From Cacajao melanocephalus (taxonomy: Eukaryota; Chordata; Mammalia; Primates; Pitheciidae): a DNA stretch of 64,000 bases. Below the pieces are notes generated by a model. That model saw only the letters and a program-made list of their open reading frames with translations, had not been told where the DNA came from and made no database searches. Made by a program: the position numbers and the translations under genes. How positions within the stretch are numbered: the first letter of the stretch is position 1; each line of letters begins with the position of its first letter. Positions 56,275 to 64,000 of this stretch are shown piece by piece. The stretch lies in NCBI GenBank assembly GCA_963573385.1, contig CAUYLG010059160.1:1-64000 (forward strand). Reading direction: 5' to 3'.

Positions 56275-57222
56275 TCATTGTTTAAAATAGCTTTATTAAG
56301 ATGTAATTTACACCATAAAATTTATCCACTTACGATGCACAATTCAACAGCTTGTAACATATCCACAGATGCATAACCATCACCAAAATCCATTTTAGAA
56401 CATTTTTATTGCCCGGAGGGGAATAAGAAAACCTGTACCCATTAGCCATCACTCCCCATTTCTTTGCAAACCTCCAGACCTAGGTAATCACTCATTTACT
56501 CTGTGTCTATATAGATGTGTCTGTCCTGGACATTTTGTATAAATGGAATCACAACACATGGCCTTTTATAACTGGCTTCTTTCACTTAGTGTTATGTTCT
56601 CAAGTGCCATTCATACAGTAGCATGTATTAATTCTTTTTTATTGCTAAATCATTTTTCATCGTATGGCTCTACCACATTTTATTTATCCATTCATGTCTT
56701 AATAGACATTTGGGTTGTTTCTACTTTTTGGCTATTATGAATAATGCTTCTATGGACTATCACGCACAAGTTTTTATGTAAAAATATGCGTTCATTTCTC
56801 TTGAATTTATAGCTAGGAGCAGAATTTCTGGGTCAGATGGCAATGCTGTGTTTCATTTTCTGAAGAACTGCCAAACTGTTTTCCAAAGCAGCTATTCCAT
56901 TTAAATTCCCACCCTCAGTGTATGAGGATTTCAATCTCTCTATATTCTTGCCAGTTACTTGTTATTATCTGGCTTTTTATTTATAGCCACCCTAGTAGGT
57001 AAGTGTGGTAACTCACTGTGGTTTTGATTTGCATTTCCCTACCAGCTAACAATATTAAGCATTTTTTCATGTACTTATTAACCACTTCCATATATTCTTT
57101 GGAGAAATGTCTAATTCAGATCTTTTGACCATATTGTTGTTACCTGTCTATGTATTATTGAGTTACAATGGTTCTTTATATATTCTAGAAGTAAGTCCCT
57201 TATAAGACTTGATTTTCAAATC
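56275..57222 (-). mobile_element. L1M 3' half, reverse
   Basis: Reverse-complement L1 from the 3' UTR ('agctttattaagatgtaatt', 'cataaccatcaccaaaatcc') into ORF2 ('tttgggttgtttctactttt', 'gttttgatttgcatttccct', 'ttatatattctagaagtaag'). No T head or target duplication was seen. Confidence 0.9.
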
Positions 57223-57434
57223 TGTGGTCTTAAATGCTGCCACCTAGCTAAGAAAAATTCAGAGTATCCTTTTAGTAAATGAAGCACACATCCATCTAAC
57301 CATTGACAATCAAAGTAGTAATGGCTAGCTAGGCTCCACCCCAGCCTCCATTAGCCATTCTCCCATTGGTTCTCAGTAACAGGGAAGTACTAGAACAGCA
57401 CATGGACCTCTGAAAACAAGACAGCAATTTCCCA

Positions 57435-57770
57435 ACCTTAGGATTTAGAAGCCTCCCTTGCAACTAGGTGTAGCCACATAAATCCATTCCAGCCAATGGT
57501 CTGTGAGCAAAAGTAGTCTATGCAACCACTGGGAAATGTCCCAACAACCAGAGACAGTGCTATGTGATAAAAAGAACAGTGCTATATGCTGCCTCGTACC
57601 TTGGGTGACTGGGAAGGTAAACCATGCTCAAGAAAGGGCACGATTATATCAACCCTGATCTGGCAACCTCTGGACTTCCAAACAAGAGAAAAAATAAACT
57701 TTGATACCATTTAAGCCATCTTGATTTTTTCTTTTATATGCAACCAAATCTGATCTGAAATAATGGCACA
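57435..57770 (+). mobile_element. MLT1 (ERVL-MaLR) LTR, diverged
   Basis: 'gcctcccttgcaactaggtg', 'ttccagccaatggtctgtga' and at the end 'taaactttgataccatttaa' then 'tatgcaaccaaatctgatct' fit an older MLT1 LTR. Bases 57223-57434 are unassigned. Confidence 0.72.
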
Positions 57771-57921
57771 AATAAGTTAAAGCTCTTGATTTACATCTAT
57801 ACAGATCAAATGCAAGCCCAGACTCCACTGTGCAGTTTCTTAAATATCACCTACTTCAAAATGACTTCAAAATGCTACCCGACTGCCCTTCCAACACAGG
57901 AAATAAAAAAATAGCAAAAAC

Positions 57922-58055
57922 AGGGCCGGGTGCGGTGGCTCACGCCTGTAATCCTAGCACTTTGGAAGGCCGAGGTGGGTGGATCACCTGAGGTCAGGAG
58001 TTCAAGACTAGCCTGGCTATCATGGTGAAACCTCATCTTAAAAAGAAAAAAAAAA
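57922..58055 (+). repeat. Single-arm Alu insertion with target duplication
   Basis: Only the left Alu monomer (ggccgggtgcggtggctcac to gaaacctcatctt), followed by an A-rich tail. aaatagcaaaaac flanks it at about 57908-57921 and 58056-58068. The left-arm sequence looks like a normal dimeric Alu, not a fossil monomer. Confidence 0.93.
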
Positions 58056-58153
58056 AAATAGCAAAAACGGATACTTGTAAAGAAGACAAAATATGTTTAT
58101 ATTAGACATACACAATCAATTGTTAAATTGCTATAATAAGGTACCCAATACAA

Positions 58154-58456
<303 letters not shown>

Positions 58457-58472
58457 AAGGTACCCAATACAA

Positions 58473-59698
58473 ATATTGTACAAACTCCATCAGCAATCCA
58501 TTTATAATATCCACACACTCTACAACAGGTTAGGTATATTTTTCTTGAAGCAGAATGAAGACACTGGAGCTCACGGTGTAGCAGTGTGGGGCAGAAGAAA
58601 AGGACAGTTGACTGACAGTTGCTTGATTGAATCTAATCACAGTTCAGTCACTTCTGAGCAACAATTCAATTTCATTTAATCTAGTACAAATCTGATAAAT
58701 GTCTACCACATATAAAGCATTACATTTGGTATTACGATACCAAGCAATACTAAGTAAGGCAATGTTCCTACCCTCATAGAATTCATAATCTAATAGACAA
58801 GGAACAAATTACTTTTAATTCTCTGATTCCTCATTCCACTTAGGATCAGGAAAATAGACAAGAGCCTATTTCATTCACATTTTTCACCAAATAACACTTT
58901 CAAGGCCCCAGAATTACAGATCTCAAAGTACATTCACCTTCTGCCAGATTTTGCTCCACACGAGATTAAATGTAAACACAGATGGTGGTCAATGGCAGGA
59001 AATTAAGGGACCCCAAACAGTATCTACTGGTAACACCAAACCAGAATGAATGTTTCTCTGTTTAGAAATGAGGAAATAAACTAAAAAAGAGGGGAGTCTG
59101 TATTTGTTTTCTGAAAGCAGCTTGATCTTTCAGACTAAAGGAGATGCACACATAAAGAAAATTATTTTCTAAGTTAACCAAGGGTCTTTAGAAAAAGTTC
59201 AGACTTATAATAAGCATGCATAACTTTTAGGAAAAAAATGAAGATTTATACATTAGTATTTATATGGTAGGAGTGAATTCATATACCTATATAAGATGTT
59301 AGGGGAATGTAACAACCCCCCCCCCAACCCCCAAGACTTCTTGGAAACCTTTCAAAAAAGAATCAGTATTCCCCACAACTACACTGTTTGAAATGCCTTT
59401 TAGACCCAGAGAACTCCAGCACCCAGGGGTCTGAAAAAGAACTGGCAAAGGGTTATAAAGAGTGAAGAAGCTAGCAATGCGAGGAGGAGGTGTGATGTCC
59501 TTGAAGCAAGTGTATGATGGAGGAGAGTGACGGGCCATGTCAGGGATGCTGTGAGGGAAGACCACAAGTACTGGGAATCAACCAGCAGGCACAGCAACAC
59601 GGAGACCACTGATGACCTTAACAAAAACAACTACAGTGGAGTGTGGGGCAAAGGCCAGAGTACAGAGCTCAAAAGAGAAGAGAAAAGAAAAAAAAATT
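58473..59698. other. Intron sequence with a C10 run
   Basis: Unique. A C10 run lies at 59316-59325, followed by aaccccc. Open frames at 59299-59630 (minus) read through it and show no homology I recognise. Confidence 0.6.
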
Positions 59699-59987
59699 TT
59701 TTTCTTTTGAGACAGAGTCTCACTCTGTCACCCAGGCTAGAGTGAAGTGACACGATGTCTGCTCACTGCAACCTCCACCTGCCGGGTTCAAGCGATTCTC
59801 CTGTCTCAGCCTCCTAAGCAGCTGGGACTACAGGCAACCACCACGCCCAGCTAATTTTTATATTTTTAGAAGAGATGGGGTTTAACTATATTGGTGAGGC
59901 TGGTCTCAAACGCCTAACCTCAGGTGATCCACCAACCCTGGCCTGCCAAAGTGCTGGGATTCTAGGTGTGAGCCACTGCACCCGGCC
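59699..59987 (-). repeat. Alu with target duplication
   Basis: Reverse-complement Alu. agaaaagaaaaaaaaattt (59680-59698) and agaaaagaaattt (59988-60000) flank it, the first copy lengthened in its A run. Confidence 0.94.
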
Positions 59988-60000
59988 AGAAAAGAAATTT

Positions 60001-60506
60001 GAGACCATAAATATCACAGCTTTTTCAGGAATTGTTGCTGTTTATGGAGTTAAAAAAATGGGTAGTAAATGAAAGGGAAGGGTGGTTTCATTGGTGATAG
60101 TGGCTGCAGTGGCTTTTGTTTTTTAACATGACTGAAAAAAAGCATTTCACATGCTGACAGGAGACAAAACTAATGTTAACAAGAAAGAAAAAGTAGAGTT
60201 GCTTGAGTGATATCCTGGAGAAGTGGAGAGAGGATGGGAAGAGGAAATGGAAACACCTCAACAGAGGAGTTGGCTTCCATCAGGAACACAGGGAGCTCCC
60301 ACAGTCAGGGAGGAAAGGCAGGGTGTCTGGACACTGAGGGTGGAGGTGGGTGTATGCAGTAGGAAAGAGCTCTTGTTACAGCTTCTATTTTCACAGTGAA
60401 ATAGGACACAAAGTCATTAGGGAAGGGAGGCAGTGTCAGAGCTTAAAAGAGAGGAAAATATGAAATATTCAACTGGGAGAATACAGGAACTAAGAAAACA
60501 CAGTAT
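60001..60506. other. Intron sequence, purine-rich, unassigned
   Basis: GA-rich unique text (for example 60210-60260). It may be very old LINE sequence but I cannot name it. Confidence 0.5.
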
Positions 60507-61322
<816 letters not shown>

Positions 61323-61665
61323 CACGTTGAGTATCCTTTATCCAAACTGCCTGCAACCAGAAGGGTTTTCGATTTCAGATTTGTTTGGATTTTGGAATAT
61401 TTGCACATATGAAATGAGACATCTTGGAAATAGAAACCAAATCTCAACAAGAAATTCATGTATCTTTCACATACACCTTATACATATAGCCTGTAGGTAA
61501 CTTAGTACAACATTTTTAATAATTTTGTGCATGAAGCAAAGCTCTGACTACCATCCATCATATGAGGTCAGGTATGGAATGTTCCACTGGTGGCATCATG
61601 CCAGCACTAAAAGAGTTTGCATTTGGAAGCATTATAAATCTCAGATTTTAGGATTAGGGAGCTAA
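61323..61665 (+). mobile_element. MER2-type Tigger element
   Basis: 'gttgagtatcctttatccaa', 'ggattttggaatatttgcac', 'cacatacaccttatacatat', 'ttaataattttgtgcatgaa' and 'atctcagattttaggattag' fit MER2 with an internal deletion. The left and right ends are complementary, as expected of the terminal repeats. Confidence 0.85.
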
Positions 61666-62002
61666 AGATTCTAGAAGCAGCTCAAAACACAGAAAAAAGG
61701 TAAGAAAACTACATATTACAGACAGATATACTTTCAGAGTGAAACCATGAGAATGGACGGATACAGAAAGATAACTATAGGAAATGGCAACGTTTAAGGA
61801 GCGATGGCTGAACTGGACAGGCCCAAGAGATCTGAGGAGAACCAGAACGGTTTGGTGTCACGGAAGTAAAAGGATGGAGAGTTTCAGGAGGTCAAACGTG
61901 AATATCTAATCAAATGTAGTAGCCATAGCCGCCAAGCTCCGTACCCAATTTCCTACCAGGTTTCTCTTTATAAAGACCCACAGCTACCTAACTGCACATG
62001 AC
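61666..62002. other. Intron sequence, no feature recognised
   Basis: Unique sequence. Confidence 0.6.
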
Positions 62003-62358
62003 TGATATGGTTTGGCTGTGTCCCCACTCAAATCTCATCTTGAATTGCAGCTCCCATAATCCCCATGTGTCGTGGGAGGGACCTGGTAACTGAATCATGG
62101 GGGTGAGTTTTTCCCATGCTGTTCTCATGACAGTGAATAAGTCTTACGAGATCTAATGGTTTTTATAATGGGCAATTCCCCTGCACACATTTTCTTGCCT
62201 GCTGCCATGTAGGATATGGCTTTGCTCCTCTTTTGCCTTCCACCATGATTGTGAGGCCTCCCCAACCATACGGAACTGAGTATAGTAAACCTCTTTTTCT
62301 TTATAAATCACGCAGTCTCAGTTATTTCTTCATAGCAGTATGAAAATGGACTAATACA
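62003..62358 (+). mobile_element. MST/THE1-type MaLR solo LTR
   Basis: Complete LTR from tgatatggtttggctgtgtc to ggactaataca, with 'ggaactgaatcatg'-type U3 text, 'cttgcctgctgccatgtagg', and 'gtaaacctctttttctttat'. Near-matching 5-bp target duplications atgac (61998-62002) and ataac (62359-62363) flank it. Confidence 0.93.
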
Positions 62359-62369
62359 ATAACCCAAAC

Positions 62370-62930
62370 TAACTTCACCATCTTCCCCCATCCTTATGCC
62401 CCTACTTTGTTTCCCACCTTAGTAAATGGTACCATCTAGTTACTCAAGCCAGAAACCTTCCCTGCTCCTTCACCCTCCACTGCAACATCCAGTTTATCCC
62501 CAAAAATCTCCCCTACTTGGCTCCATCCCTACTGCCCCCGAACCAATCCTGGCTGTCCCACCCAGTCCTTAAACTACTTCCTCTTGTCTACTCTTGCCAC
62601 CTCCAAATCTTTCTTACTCTGCCAGAATGAGCTTTGAGAAATACAAATATAATTGTCACTCACTGCCCTGCTTAAAACTATTTAATGGATTAAGCTCACA
62701 AACCTCAAGTTCCAGCCCTTGTCCCATCTCAAGCCTCTTCTCCCATTCTCTCTGGCCCTTGCACTAGTGACACTGGGTGACTCAAATAGGTCATGCCCTC
62801 TCCTGTCTCCAGGCCGCCGCAAGCAACATTCACTCTGCCTGGCACGGGACTCTCAATCCCAGTCGACTCCAGATAATCCTTTAGTTAAGAATTTAGATGT
62901 CAGACCCTCTGTGTGCCTTTCTTTAACCAT
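62370..62930 (+). repeat. L2 LINE fragment
   Basis: 'ctgccagaatgagctttgag', 'cactgccctgcttaaaacta' then 'tttaatggattaagctc', and 'ctctctggcccttgcactag' follow the L2 order. Very old and gapped. Confidence 0.7.
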
Positions 62931-62934
62931 CTAA

Positions 62935-63544
62935 ACTAGATTAAGTCCCCCTGCCAGGAGTTCCCAGAAAGGAGCTTTGGGCCTCAATAGTAATAAATTA
63001 GAGACTTCGGCAAAAAAAAAAAAAAGAGGGAAATTAAAAGGTGGGTGGGGGGAGGGGACCCAGGTCCCTCTGCCTCTTTAATAAGGAAACCCACTCTTTT
63101 GGCTTTATATATGCATTAGCACACAATTTCATTTGAAAAGAGGGTCTCCATATAAAGCAGTTGAAACCCACTGGAATAGATCAGCGACCTAAAGTCCTCC
63201 CCAGTTCCAAGAGTCCAACACCTTCAGGTGTTATTCTTCATATGTGTAAGAACCAATTTCTTTGAGGGGTGGAGAGTGGTTCCAATCATAACAAGGATCA
63301 CGGCTGACCAAAAGAAAAAAAAAATTGGGGATGATCAAGGTCTCAGAGAAAATTCAGAGTCTTTGGATGATTAAAATGATTAAACTGCATTAAGACAATA
63401 TGTAAAAGTACTAGAAGTGCCCTGCTCTTTCAAAACTAATCAGATTCACCTCACTTAATACATTCTCTAGTAGACAGCAGTGCTGACTCATCTTTGTCAA
63501 TTATTTAAGAAACATTCTGATCATATGGTAATCTGCGGAGACTT
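62935..63544. other. Intron with a G-rich run
   Basis: A13 run at about 63013-63025, then ggtgggtggggggaggggac at 63040-63059, a possible G-quadruplex on the plus (non-template) strand relative to its G's. The rest is unique. Confidence 0.55.

Positions 63545-64000
<456 letters not shown>

Noticed and set aside
59299..59630. Minus-strand frames of 76-88 codons
   Set aside because: No homology or splice context; one begins in a C10 homopolymer.

Overview
The window is primate nuclear DNA, human or a close relative. It is AT-rich and carries more than twenty Alu copies, young and old L1 fragments, MaLR and ERV LTRs, hAT and Tigger DNA transposons, and MIR/L2 fossils. Most open reading frames over 60 codons are chance readings of these repeats.

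The window lies inside one large gene on the minus strand. Five short exons, all with canonical AG/GT splice sites and matching phases, join into one open frame of about 117 codons. In transcript order they are 42334-42256, 39275-39230, 36190-36125, 8840-8766 and 2055-1968. The frame runs from the last helix of a PH domain into the first half of a RhoGAP domain, including the arginine-finger motif GLYRVVG. It fits the GRAF/oligophrenin family and matches ARHGAP10 (GRAF2) best. The BAR and early PH exons should lie beyond base 64000, and the rest of the RhoGAP domain and the SH3 domain before base 1. No other expressed protein gene was found.

Layout: 1-9000 holds two exons in a stretch almost free of young repeats. 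9600-31400 is intron with L1, Alu, MLT1/MER1 and MIR insertions. 31918-32700 is a decayed RFPL-family retropseudogene, antisense to the host gene. 33000-42400 holds three exons among Alus, LTRs and a 270-bp purine tract. 42400-53900 is packed with L1 remnants, an MST LTR and Alus. 54237-55806 is a long inverted repeat with two 251-bp arms, explained by no repeat family I recognise. 56000-64000 is L1M, MLT1, Alu, MER2, MST/THE1, L2 and MIR.

Most worth checking: the 251-bp inverted repeat; a strong cryptic donor inside the arginine-finger exon whose use would give an immediate stop; the RFPL pseudogene; and the repeat-poor block around the two RhoGAP exons. Repeat subfamily names come from remembered consensus sequences and are less certain than the class calls.
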